From Oceanospirillaceae bacterium (GTDB lineage: Bacteria > Pseudomonadota > Gammaproteobacteria > Pseudomonadales > Balneatricaceae), in the NCBI GenBank assembly GCA_013215505.1, contig JABSQZ010000007.1, forward strand, positions 1 to 64,000: a stretch of 64,000 nt of DNA, written 5' to 3'. The position numbers and the translations under genes were made by a program. The notes beneath the pieces are model-generated. The model was not told the DNA's origin. It saw only the letters and a program-made list of their open reading frames with translations, and did no database searches. This document shows positions 27,745-35,502 of this stretch, in pieces (within the stretch, counting starts at the first letter, position 1; every line of letters begins with the position of its first letter).

Positions 27745-29012
27745 GTCTTTTTTTTAGCGACTATGGCGACTTGTTAATCATAGTGGCCACTGTGGTTGGT
27801 TTTTTTATGGCTTGGGGTATAGGTGCCAACGACGTCGCCAACGCAATGGGGACCTCTGTTGGCGCTAAAGCATTAACCGTCAAACAAGCCATCATGGTAG
27901 CAATGGTGTTTGAATTTGCGGGTGCATACCTCGCCGGAGGTGAAGTCACATCGACGATTCGTAAAGGCATTCTCAATGTTGGCTATCTGCACGATTCGCC
28001 AGAACTTTTTGTATTGGGGATGATCTCGGCGTTATTCGCCGCCGCTACTTGGCTGTTGCTGGCTTCCACTTTTGGCTGGCCGGTATCTACGACTCATTCT
28101 ATTATCGGGGCCGTTGTTGGCTTCGCCGCTATTGGCATCAGTGTGGATGCCGTCAATTGGCAAATAGTCATAGGCATCGTGGGTAGCTGGATTATCACCC
28201 CGATCATTGCCGGCTGCATCTCTTATGCGATCTTTATCAGTACCCAGAAACTGATTTTTTACACAGACCAGCCGGTTGCCAACGCCAAGCGCTACCTCCC
28301 TTGGTATATGTTGGCAGGAAGTTTGATCATCTCTCTGGTGACTTTCGAAAAAGGTTTGCAACATCTTGGTTTAGCTATAAATCACCTTGATGCCTTTATC
28401 TATTCAACAATAGTGGCTGTTTTCATTACTGTTATCGGTATCATTTTTATTAATCAGCTAAAGATTAGTGATAAGGATGATATAAGGAGTCAATTATCCA
28501 GCGTCGAGCAAGTATTCGCGATATTGATGATTGCGACTGCCTGCAGTATGGCTTTTGCGCACGGTTCTAACGATGTGGCTAACGCGATAGGCCCCTTAGC
28601 GGCAGTCGTCTCGGTGGTGAAAAGCGGCGGAATAATAGCTAAAACATCTGCATTGGCCTGGTGGATTTTACCCTTGGGAGGTTTAGGCATCATCGCCGGT
28701 TTAGCCATTATGGGTCGCCGCGTTATTGCCACTATCGGAAAAGGTATCACTCATTTAACCCCTAGTCGTGGCTTTGCCGCTGAGCTGTCTGCGGCAACAA
28801 CAGTAGTGATTGCCTCGGGGGCCGGCCTGCCAATTTCAACCACTCAAACACTGGTTGGCGCAGTGTTGGGAGTGGGAATGGCGAGAGGTATTGCCGCCAT
28901 AAACATGGCCGTGGTTCGCAATATCCTAATTTCCTGGGTGGTCACTTTACCAATTGCTGCAGTTATATCAATTCTATGTTTTTACCTGTTAAAATTTCTA
29001 TTGTTGCCATAA
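27741..29012 (+). CDS. pit: PiT-family inorganic phosphate transporter
   Basis: A 423-residue membrane protein with about ten helices. Both PiT signature repeats are present: GANDVANAMGTSVGAKAL near the N-terminus and the second as HGSNDVANAIGPLA in the second half; STTHSIIGAVVGFA and STTQTLVGAVLGVG are the paired re-entrant motifs. It imports phosphate (or metal-phosphate) using the cation gradient. I start at ATG 27741 rather than 27678 because the earlier frame is out of register with the duplicated starts. It is paired with the PhoU-like gene upstream. Confidence 0.92.
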   Translation: MSLFFSDYGDLLIIVATVVGFFMAWGIGANDVANAMGTSVGAKALTVKQAIMVAMVFEFAGAYLAGGEVTSTIRKGILNVGYLHDSPELFVLGMISALFAAATWLLLASTFGWPVSTTHSIIGAVVGFAAIGISVDAVNWQIVIGIVGSWIITPIIAGCISYAIFISTQKLIFYTDQPVANAKRYLPWYMLAGSLIISLVTFEKGLQHLGLAINHLDAFIYSTIVAVFITVIGIIFINQLKISDKDDIRSQLSSVEQVFAILMIATACSMAFAHGSNDVANAIGPLAAVVSVVKSGGIIAKTSALAWWILPLGGLGIIAGLAIMGRRVIATIGKGITHLTPSRGFAAELSAATTVVIASGAGLPISTTQTLVGAVLGVGMARGIAAINMAVVRNILISWVVTLPIAAVISILCFYLLKFLLLP

Positions 29013-29054
29013 ACTCAGCTATATATCAACACCGCTGCATACAAATAACACTAC

Positions 29055-29109
29055 TCGCTACTTCCGACTTCCGACTTCCGACTTCCGACTTCCGACTTCC
29101 GACTTCCGA
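29055..29109. repeat. heptanucleotide tandem array CTTCCGA, 7 copies
   Basis: Seven perfect CTTCCGA units (29061-29109) are preceded by a CTACTCG-like unit, 43 nt or more after the pit stop. On the plus strand it reads ACTTCCG, so it is the one array near a 3' end whose AGT form is antisense to the preceding gene. Confidence 0.95.
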
Positions 29110-29228
29110 CTGTTTTATACGCACATCTCCCCCCTGTGAGCTATAGTTTTGTTTATATACAACAAAGTCAGTAACCCGAGTTCAAGGGATAAGTCTATTA
29201 TTTTCATCAGCACAGGGAACAGCTAATT

Positions 29229-29993
29229 ATGAAACAGTATTCGACCAAGGTTGCAGCCTTACTAGTGACAACTATTTGCATGTTTAGCTATAGCAAAGCG
29301 GTATTCGCGTCAGAGTCATTTGGCGAGAGCCTTTTAAATGCGGTTATCAAGGAGGTTACCAAAGAAATTGTTGGCGATACTGACAACAAAGATCCACTGC
29401 CCCCCACTAAGCCAGCAGCTGCTCCCGTAGTTCAAGCTAAATTGCCGCCTCCAGCTCCTGTATATCATCGCCCGAGAAAAGCGAAACAACTATGGGAACA
29501 GTACAAAGATTGGAACGCCTATGTGGAAACCTTTATGAGTGGCGGCGGTGATTGGGTAACTAACTGCTCTATTCACACGGGTGGTGATGGCAGCGACTCT
29601 ATCAGCACCGGATTAACTTGGGGTGAGCCTTTATCTTCTGTGACTTATTCAGAGGCGACTGCACGTGGCTACGCTACACGATTGCAACGAGAACAAAAAG
29701 TTACCTGGGCGGTCAGGCGCGGTAGTAAGATCAGAAAATACCAAGGCGAAACAGATACCGGCCATGACAATACGGGTATTCCCTACGCCACCAACACAGT
29801 CTACACAAATTATAATGATGACGACGATAAAGTTTTAAGGCTGTTTCGCGATTTTGCCAAAGGCAGAGAAGTGGTTTTAGTCGATGATTCTACCGGGGCT
29901 GATTTGTATATAGCTTCACTGAGCGGGTTTTCTGCTGCTTATCGTAAAATGTCTGTTTGGTGCGGTTTTTCATCCGACCCTGTACTTAGATAA
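29229..29993 (+). CDS. secreted protein of unknown function, 254 aa
   Basis: A clear signal peptide (VAALLVTTICMFSYSKAVFA, cleavage near residue 27) is followed by an acidic helix, a Pro/Ala-rich linker (about 55-83) and a C-terminal region of about 165 residues with Gly/Asp/Thr-rich, beta-looking sequence (GGDWVTNCSIHTGG..., TDTGHDNTGIPYATNT, a DDDD stretch). Two Cys remain in the mature chain (about 113 and 248) and could form a disulfide. No family is recognised. It is a single gene, ending in a bidirectional hairpin shared with the eutC remnant. Confidence 0.65.
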   Translation: MKQYSTKVAALLVTTICMFSYSKAVFASESFGESLLNAVIKEVTKEIVGDTDNKDPLPPTKPAAAPVVQAKLPPPAPVYHRPRKAKQLWEQYKDWNAYVETFMSGGGDWVTNCSIHTGGDGSDSISTGLTWGEPLSSVTYSEATARGYATRLQREQKVTWAVRRGSKIRKYQGETDTGHDNTGIPYATNTVYTNYNDDDDKVLRLFRDFAKGREVVLVDDSTGADLYIASLSGFSAAYRKMSVWCGFSSDPVLR

Positions 29994-30100
29994 CCGCAAT
30001 GCCGATTTTCGCTGACGATCCAGCGTAGAATGTCAGTCTGGAGTGGAGTTCCACCCGAGCTTATCCTGAGATCATAGTAGTCATTATGTTCATCTGCGAT

Positions 30101-30135
30101 CTATAGAGCAAAAGCGTAAAAGCTTTTCTCTATAG
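30101..30135. terminator. bidirectional hairpin terminator
   Basis: CTATAGAG plus AAAAGC pair with GCTTTT plus CTCTATAG, with a one-base bulge and a 4-nt loop. The stem's own A- and T-tracts give a terminator-like profile in both directions. It lies between the rightward secreted-protein gene and the leftward eutC remnant. Confidence 0.7.
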
Positions 30136-30172
30136 TCTGGCCACTACCACCATTAAACAGCTAATTCCATTC

Positions 30173-31145
30173 TCAAGCCAAATTATCTAGCAGCGTTTTA
30201 GCATGCATTGCAATCGCCAGGTCCAACACTCCTACACCGGTCAAATCACCAATGGTCAGCTTGTCTGTTGTCTCCCTGCCCGTCTGATTACTGCAAATAC
30301 TGCCAGTCTCCTGCACTGCAGTAAAATCATCTCCCCCAGACTCTTGAACCGCCGGCAATTCCCCCAGAGTTAAAGACTGTGACTTTTTATCGCAGACAAA
30401 CTTATCGCTACGCAAATACAGCTCTGGAGATAATTCTACTTTTTATTCGGGCCGTCAGAGCCTATGGCGGTAATATGAATGGCCTGATCCACAGGGGGAT
30501 GTTCGCCCAATAATATGGGGCTAGTTGCAGCAGTGGTAGTGATGATCAAATTAGCTCCGCTCACCGCATCTGCAACATTCTCATAAGCTTGGGCTGATAT
30601 CTGCCACTGTTGCTCAAGACTCTGAGCAAAAACCGCAGCTTTTTGGTAGTCGCGGCTGTATATTTTGACACTGTTAAAGTCTCTGACTAAGCGCAGCGCT
30701 TCAAGTTGTAATCCAGCCTGCTCACCGGCTCCTATGACAGCGACATGTAGTAACTCTTTTGGCGGCAACCGCACCGGAGATAGCGGTACACAGCTGAGTT
30801 AACAGCCCGTTATCGGCAAAAAAGCTATCCAGCTGACCAGTCTTGGCGTTAAAAAGGCAAGTGCACCCCTGACTTTTAGGCAGCGAGTATTCACTGTTGT
30901 GCGGATAATAGCCCGCCATTTTTTACCGTGAAAAACGGCAGTTAAGCGTTAGCTGCTGATTTGACACTGAGCTGCCCCGCGACCCAAGGCAAGTTTAACT
31001 GTTGGATGGGCGGCATTTGGCTGTTCGCAGAGTTGAGGGCAATATAGGCATCTTCTATTACAGATACCAGCTGCTGGTCTAGTTTGACCACAGAGGAAAT
31101 TTGCTGCTCAGTGTAAATTTTGGGAATCGCTACTGCCGCTGTCAT
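30173..31145 (-). pseudogene. eutC: ornithine cyclodeaminase / EutC-type gene, broken by one stop and three frameshifts
   Basis: Four fragments in order cover a whole ornithine-cyclodeaminase/mu-crystallin protein of the EutC ectoine-utilisation type. The first ends at QLSVKSAANA with an in-frame TAA (30942-30944), after which the same frame reads LPFFTVKNGG. A one-base insertion near 30912-30917 shifts to GGYYPHNSEYS and on to DNGLLTQL and GAVAAK. A second shift near 30745-30775 leads into VAVIGAGEQAGLQLEALRLV, the NAD-binding fold. A third, at the A/T run near 30440-30444, leads into ELSPELYLRSDKFVCDK and the end at 30173. The decay is too heavy for a single sequencing slip, although homopolymer errors could explain one or two of the sites. 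It follows eutB by 12 nt. Confidence 0.85.
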
Positions 31146-31157
31146 TGTTATGCCCTC

Positions 31158-32165
31158 TTATACTTGATCGATTAATTCTAAAGCAGTGGCCGTTAACGCA
31201 ACATTGACGTTACGGCCGCTTAAGGTTGCCAGCAGCGTTTTTCCCTGCCACTGCTCTGAACTGGCGAGTATCGCCGCTACTGTGGCAGCGCCACTGGGCT
31301 CCGTGCTCAGACCAAAATATTTGAGGATAGCGGCCATCGCCAACAGCACATTACTATCATCAATAGTATGTATAGCGGAGATTTGTTGTTGCAACATTTG
31401 CCAGGGCAGATTCCCCGGCTTAGGTACGGGTGGCATTATGGCATCGCAGATTGATGTTGCAGTGGCCAGCGCAGTGACGGCCTGCCCGCTGGCCAGAGAT
31501 TTTGACCAGGCCGCTGTGGCCTCCGGCTCAACAGCTATTAGTTGTGCATCGGGAAAAAAATGCTCAGTGCTAATAGAAAAACCGGAAAGATAGCCGCCAC
31601 CAGAGACCGGCAGAAAGAAAGCATCGGGGCTGATTTGCATATTTCTTAACTGCTCAGCGCACTCTAACCCGGCAACCCCCTGGCCGGTAATCACATTGGC
31701 ATCGTCATAGGGGTGGATCAAGGTCATCGCCTGTTGCTCGACATAAGCCTGGGCAATTTCTTCTCTGGCTTGCTGTTGCGGATCAAATAACAGCACTTGC
31801 GCACCATAGGCACGGGTATTCTCGATTTTCACTTGCGGCGCGCTCTGCGGCATAATGATCACCGCTTTTATCTGCATTTTTTTAGCGGCATAAGCGACCG
31901 CCTGCGCATGATTACCGGTAGAAAAAGCCACAACTCCTCGCTGTCGCTGTTGTGCAGTCAGGCAGTGCAACGCATACATAGCACCGCGAATCTTAAACGA
32001 GCCCGTTTCGGTGAGGCTATCGGCTTTCAAATACAGCGAGAAACCATATTTTTCAGTAAACAGCGGCGAGTACAGCAGCGGTGTCGCTAATATTTTATCT
32101 GACAATACATCTCTGGCTGCCATTACATCTTTCATCGTCGGGGCTTTTCTTGTTTGATTTTCCAT
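31158..32165 (-). CDS. eutB: threonine/serine dehydratase-like PLP enzyme, EutB type
   Basis: A 335-residue fold-type II PLP enzyme with the lysine K58 in TGSFKIRGA, the substrate loop FSTGNHAQAVAYA and the phosphate loop SGGGYLSG, all intact. Similarity to threonine dehydratase plus the adjacent ornithine-cyclodeaminase gene matches the eutB-eutC pair of ectoine/5-hydroxyectoine utilisation. The frame is complete and shows no damage, although its partner eutC and the regulator-like gene upstream are broken. It may survive as a serine/threonine dehydratase in its own right, or the decay of the locus is recent. No doeA/doeB or ectoine transporter is in the window. Confidence 0.8.
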   Translation of the reverse strand: MENQTRKAPTMKDVMAARDVLSDKILATPLLYSPLFTEKYGFSLYLKADSLTETGSFKIRGAMYALHCLTAQQRQRGVVAFSTGNHAQAVAYAAKKMQIKAVIIMPQSAPQVKIENTRAYGAQVLLFDPQQQAREEIAQAYVEQQAMTLIHPYDDANVITGQGVAGLECAEQLRNMQISPDAFFLPVSGGGYLSGFSISTEHFFPDAQLIAVEPEATAAWSKSLASGQAVTALATATSICDAIMPPVPKPGNLPWQMLQQQISAIHTIDDSNVLLAMAAILKYFGLSTEPSGAATVAAILASSEQWQGKTLLATLSGRNVNVALTATALELIDQV

Positions 32166-32168
32166 GAC

Positions 32169-32437
32169 TTACAATTCCTTATCGGTGTCGCCTTGTCTGA
32201 TTTTTTTGATGTATTAATAAACAGTGGCGCGGCTCATGTTTAAAATATTGGTAATATATGGAGCGGTATTTTCAATCAGATCGACGATCAACAATTGTTT
32301 ATTTTGATTACTTAAATGCTCTACACTCAGCTCCCGGCTGCATACCCAATTAATAATAATTCTTTCGCACCGGCAGTATTGAATACTCAGTAACAGAGCC
32401 ATTGCGTTCAACCGGACAGATAATTGCAAACAGTGAG
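32169..32437 (-). pseudogene. remnant of a helix-turn-helix regulator upstream of eutB
   Basis: Reading toward eutB, the C-terminal part gives RELSVEHLSNQNKQLLIVDL, then NILNMSRATVY, a TAA, then YIKKIRQGDTDKEL and a TAA at 32169-32171, 3 nt before the eutB start. MSRATVY-x-YI is a recognition helix of the form seen in HTH regulators such as the YheO/TyrR-like group; the internal stop replaces the residue usually found between Tyr and Tyr. The upstream part cannot be read in one frame. It is probably the former eutBC regulator. The family is uncertain; that it is a broken HTH gene is moderately supported. Confidence 0.5.
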
Positions 32438-33029
32438 TTAAAAACGTTTTTGAGCGACCACAGTATAATGGTGCCAATGCTTAGCCTGGCCTGTTAACGT
32501 TGTCCCCAGCTGATCACGCTCGACCAGCTTAAGCCGTGTAAAATCTGTAAATAGCTGTTCGACACTACTTCTTGTCATTGCCGTTAGCTCCTTACTGGAG
32601 TCAATCAGCCAACTATCATTGAGACCCAAAAAATCACCGCAAAAAATACCACCCGGCAGTATCGATGCAGAAATTTTATGCCATACATCCTTAAATTTTG
32701 CAGGGGCAAAAAAACAGACTGGAATGGGCTACCAATACTCCCGATCTGGGATAACTAAAATCCTCAAATCCGCACTGATGCAACTCCACATCTGACAGCG
32801 GCTCAAATCGATCCCGACATCTATTTATTGACTCAGCACTGATATCAAAAGCCTGCACTCGATAACCTTTACTGACAAGGAAAGCCGTGTCATTGCCGGT
32901 GCCACAACCACAATCTACAGCCGTTAAGCACTCTGATTGATTCAAGCTAGCCGCCCACTCCAGTAGCGGTCTATGCCCCTGCTGCTGCGCCCGGTCATAA
33001 TACTGCCGCAAAGCCAATGTTTCGCTCAT
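32438..33029 (-). pseudogene. class I SAM-dependent methyltransferase with one frameshift
   Basis: The N-terminal part (33029 down to about 32710) has SAM motif I (VDCGCGTGNDTAFL), the acidic strand end AFDISAESI and a motif-III-like VAHSSLFF. At a run of seven T on the coding strand (32708-32714) the frame slips; in the next frame the protein continues as FAPAKFKDVWHKI, then LPGGIFCGDFLG and on to HHYTVVAQKRF, a normal methyltransferase C-terminus ending at 32438. A single one-base change in the homopolymer would restore about 197 codons, so this is either a recent pseudogene, phase-variable, or a sequencing error. The substrate is unknown. Confidence 0.8.
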
Positions 33030-33220
33030 CACCATCCCTGTAAATTACTGATCCATAATCCGTCAGTGAACAATACCACAATGAATATTGTTGAACTGAA
33101 ATCAGCAAGATAAAAACCCCACTAACATAAGTAAACAACCCATTGCTAATGAAGTTGCAACCTTAGCAGAAGACCACCCAAACAATCATTAACACCATAA
33201 TCTTGGCCTGACCTAACTCA

Positions 33221-33307
33221 CAACTTCCAACTTCCAACTTCCAACTTCCAACTTCCAACTTCCGACTTACTACTCGCTACTCGCTACTCGCTACTCACTA
33301 CTCACTC
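33221..33307. repeat. compound heptanucleotide array CAACTTC (6), CTACTCG (3), CTACTCA (2)
   Basis: Six CAACTTC units (33221-33262), one hybrid CGACTTA, three CTACTCG and two CTACTCA units follow each other in register, so the 7-nt period is kept while the unit changes. On the minus strand, sense for the umuD remnant, it reads AGT every 7 nt, and the remnant's homology to UmuD ends exactly where the array begins. Confidence 0.95.
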
Positions 33308-33529
33308 CGTCATTGACCTGGGCTGCTCTGGAGACAATTAACATGTCAGCTGAAAAATCCCGAAGCCCTGCATAGAATCACCTTCGGCAAAACACAGATA
33401 AGTGGCTTCTGGGTGTGCTACTAAGTACTGATCAAGATTTAAATTCGATTGGCTGTATTGTGCTGCGGGTGATTCACAGCGGGTCATGCCACACTGGGCA
33501 CGAGTAAGAAAACTTTTAACATGCGACAA
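33307..33529 (-). pseudogene. umuD: truncated, frameshifted umuD-like gene (SOS polymerase V subunit)
   Basis: From a TTG start at 33529 the product reads ESPAAQYSQSNLNLDQYLVA, then HPEATYLCFAEGDSMQGFGI: the UmuD N-terminal region with the cleavage-site neighbourhood and the catalytic Ser of GDSM. After GIF the frame breaks at a five-T run (33353-33357); in the next frame FSADMLIVSRAAQVNDGV continues the UmuD fold. At about residue 72 similarity stops where the heptamer array begins. The catalytic Lys and the second half are missing and no umuC is nearby. A LexA box still lies 8 nt upstream. Confidence 0.75.
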
Positions 33530-33536
33530 CCATACA

Positions 33537-33552
33537 CTGTGTTTATATTCAG
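33537..33552 (-). promoter_or_regulatory. LexA (SOS) box upstream of the umuD remnant
   Basis: CTGTGTTTATATTCAG matches the consensus CTG-N10-CAG and agrees with the ideal gammaproteobacterial LexA site at most positions. Flanking bases (TACA on the left, TATA on the right) extend the dyad. It ends 8 nt upstream of the umuD-like start, the expected place for SOS control. Confidence 0.75.
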
Positions 33553-33746
33553 TATATGGTGGATTTATTCAGGGTCAAACCTATATTGGCTCTGCGGCAT
33601 AAAATACATGTCCCTTAGCGAACTGTTGCAAATTACCGACCATGCATATGTGAATTTCTTGATACGTCTGTTATTGGACACACTGATAAATATTCTATAA
33701 ATCCCGTACTATCATTTGCCAACATTCAATCTTAACGGAGTTAAAC

Positions 33747-33998
33747 ATGACTGTTAAAATTTATAATTATGCTCTGAAGTACCTCATTGATAGTGATGGC
33801 ATACAACCTAAAGCGTATTCTTCTGAAGTAGAACCTTATACTGGAGACGTAATTGAGCTGGATACTGGCGACTACCACTGCGTGGTAAAAATCAATCGTC
33901 TGAAAGCGACCAACCAGCTGATACTCTCTGAACCGGCAACCTCCCATGACGAGGCATTTCGCTTAGCTTCTCAATCTGGACATCTGAGCGAACTGTAG
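33747..33998 (+). CDS. small acidic protein of unknown function, 83 aa
   Basis: ATG at 33747 follows CGGAG at suitable spacing. The product (TVKIYNYALKYLIDSDG..., TGDVIELDTGDYHCVVKINR, ATSHDEAFRLASQSGH) looks like a compact alpha/beta domain with a normal residue mix and codon use like its neighbours. I recognise no family. It is isolated, just outside the pseudogene cluster, with a large empty region downstream. Confidence 0.6.
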   Translation: MTVKIYNYALKYLIDSDGIQPKAYSSEVEPYTGDVIELDTGDYHCVVKINRLKATNQLILSEPATSHDEAFRLASQSGHLSEL

Positions 33999-34424
33999 AA
34001 AAATTCTCAATGACTATACATTCACTTGAGATCGACAGCGCTGCACCAGCTGTTATCACCTTTGTCGCCTAGCAGAGTTTTAATACAACAAAGTACCCCC
34101 AACCTCATCCAGTAATAATAATTATTGAGCTAAGCGCTGCAAATTTTTTTTACTGCAAAATTTAATGTTCAAGTGAAACGACTGAGTTAACAGAAGAGTA
34201 TTCAGTGAATGCTGGTGTTAATATTGAAAGCTATTATTGAGTCAGAAAAAGTTACGCCAGTTACCAAGCCTAACCCCATTATCAGGCAACAACTAAAACG
34301 TACTGATGGGTATAGAGCAGTGGCTGTGTATAAGGATGGATAGCTGTTAACTTTCAACCGCGCTGCAAGGGCACAGCGAACTCCGTCACAACTTTATATC
34401 GCTGTGACGAAATTTGCTAGCGCT
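33999..34424. other. 426-nt intergenic region with one possible tiny gene
   Basis: Apart from the possible 44-codon frame at 34209-34343, nothing is recognisable. The region is AT-rich and has no strong hairpin or array. Confidence 0.4.
34209..34343 (+). CDS. possible 44-aa peptide or gene fragment
   Basis: ATG at 34209 to TAG at 34341-34343 gives a basic peptide (VTPVTKPNPIIRQQLKRTDG, then YRAVAVYKDG). There is no convincing ribosome-binding site. The residue mix is protein-like, so it may be a real small gene or the leftover of a larger one. No family is recognised. Confidence 0.22.
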   Translation: MLVLILKAIIESEKVTPVTKPNPIIRQQLKRTDGYRAVAVYKDG

Positions 34425-35084
34425 TTATTTAGGTTGCTTAACCACTCTTAGATAGGGTTTTAAGGTTTTCCAGCCGTCGGGGTATTTCTGTGCTGCCTCT
34501 TCATCAGATACCGAAGGTACAATAATCACATCATCACCCTGCTGCCAGTTCACAGGTGTCGCCACTTTGTGTTTTGCCGTTAATTGCATAGAATCAATCA
34601 CCCGCAATATCTCATCGAAATTACGTCCTGTGGTCATAGGGTAAGTCATCATTAACTTGATATTTTTATCTGGGCCTATCACATAAACCGTACGCACAGT
34701 GGCGTTGGTCATAGCAGTGCGTCCCTCTGCAGTGCCAGACTCATCCGCCGGAAACATATTATAAAGCTTAGCGACGCTGAGATCAGTATCGCCAATCATC
34801 GGAAAATTAACCGCATAGCCCTGTGTCTCTTCAATATCTTTGGCCCATCCCTGATGCGCATCAACCGGATCAATGCTCAGACCAATAACCTTACAATTAC
34901 GTTTTTCGAACTCAGGTTTAAGTTTAGCCACGTAACCTAATTCAGTGGTACATACCGGCGTGTAATCTTTAGGATGGGAAAATAAAATCCCCCAGCCATC
35001 TCCCAACCACTGATGAAAATCAATTTGGCCAGCAGTGGTCATTGCGGAAAAATTCGGCGCTTGATCGTTAATTCTAAGAGACAT
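34425..35084 (-). CDS. 1-Cys peroxiredoxin (Prx6 type)
   Basis: A 219-residue peroxiredoxin. The peroxidatic cysteine is Cys45 in TPVCTTELG, with the upstream HPKDYTP and the conserved Arg in TVRTVYVIGPD. The long C-terminal dimerisation extension (DDVIIVPSVSDEEA, YPDGWKTLKPYLR) is diagnostic of the Prx6 group. It reduces hydrogen peroxide and organic peroxides in the cytoplasm and needs an external reductant. A single gene; no OxyR-like site could be picked out in its 418-nt upstream region. Confidence 0.93.
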   Translation of the reverse strand: MSLRINDQAPNFSAMTTAGQIDFHQWLGDGWGILFSHPKDYTPVCTTELGYVAKLKPEFEKRNCKVIGLSIDPVDAHQGWAKDIEETQGYAVNFPMIGDTDLSVAKLYNMFPADESGTAEGRTAMTNATVRTVYVIGPDKNIKLMMTYPMTTGRNFDEILRVIDSMQLTAKHKVATPVNWQQGDDVIIVPSVSDEEAAQKYPDGWKTLKPYLRVVKQPK

Positions 35085-35502
35085 AATTATATCCTTATTA
35101 TTCTGTTACTTTAAAATTTCGCGAAAATCTTCGCCAGTATAGCGCAACCACTAGCGGACAATCCCTGGACAATAAATATAGGAATAACTCTTATAAAAAA
35201 GCCTGTAACAGAAAATATCAAAAACCCAAGACAGACTAGCTTTAAGATAAGCCCTGCAATGAAAAAAACCATATAAACACCCAGTAAAGGTGCGAATAAG
35301 ACCTGTAGCTACTCTGTAAGCTCTAGAGATACCGGACTTGTTCACATGTTTCTACTATCACTACCTGGGCAGAGCCGATCAGATCTTTGCTGAGACAGAG
35401 CGGGAAATTGTCGAATTTTTACAGTAAAGTAAATTTTTATCTAGCGGCTGAGTACAGCAGTGACTAGCAGGGCACGCCAGAGCGTTTGATAAAAATTAAC
35501 CA
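35085..35502. other. intergenic region upstream of peroxiredoxin
   Basis: 418 nt without a supported gene. It must contain the peroxiredoxin promoter; I see no repeat array, strong hairpin or clear operator. A 64-codon leftward frame (35151-35345) is rich in Tyr, Cys and Phe and has no ribosome-binding site, so it is not called. Confidence 0.4.

Noticed and set aside
15156-32437. TAA read as a sense codon (recoding), because three genes carry in-frame TAA at conserved positions
   Set aside because: Most intact genes here end in TAA with normal homologous C-termini, and two of the three genes are otherwise decayed, so ordinary nonsense mutation is simpler.
30000-34000. Insertion sequence or prophage as cause of the pseudogene cluster
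   Set aside because: No transposase, integrase, terminal inverted repeats or tRNA attachment site can be seen.
35151-35345. Leftward 64-codon frame
   Set aside because: Tyr/Cys/Phe-rich, no ribosome site and no recognisable similarity; consistent with noncoding DNA.
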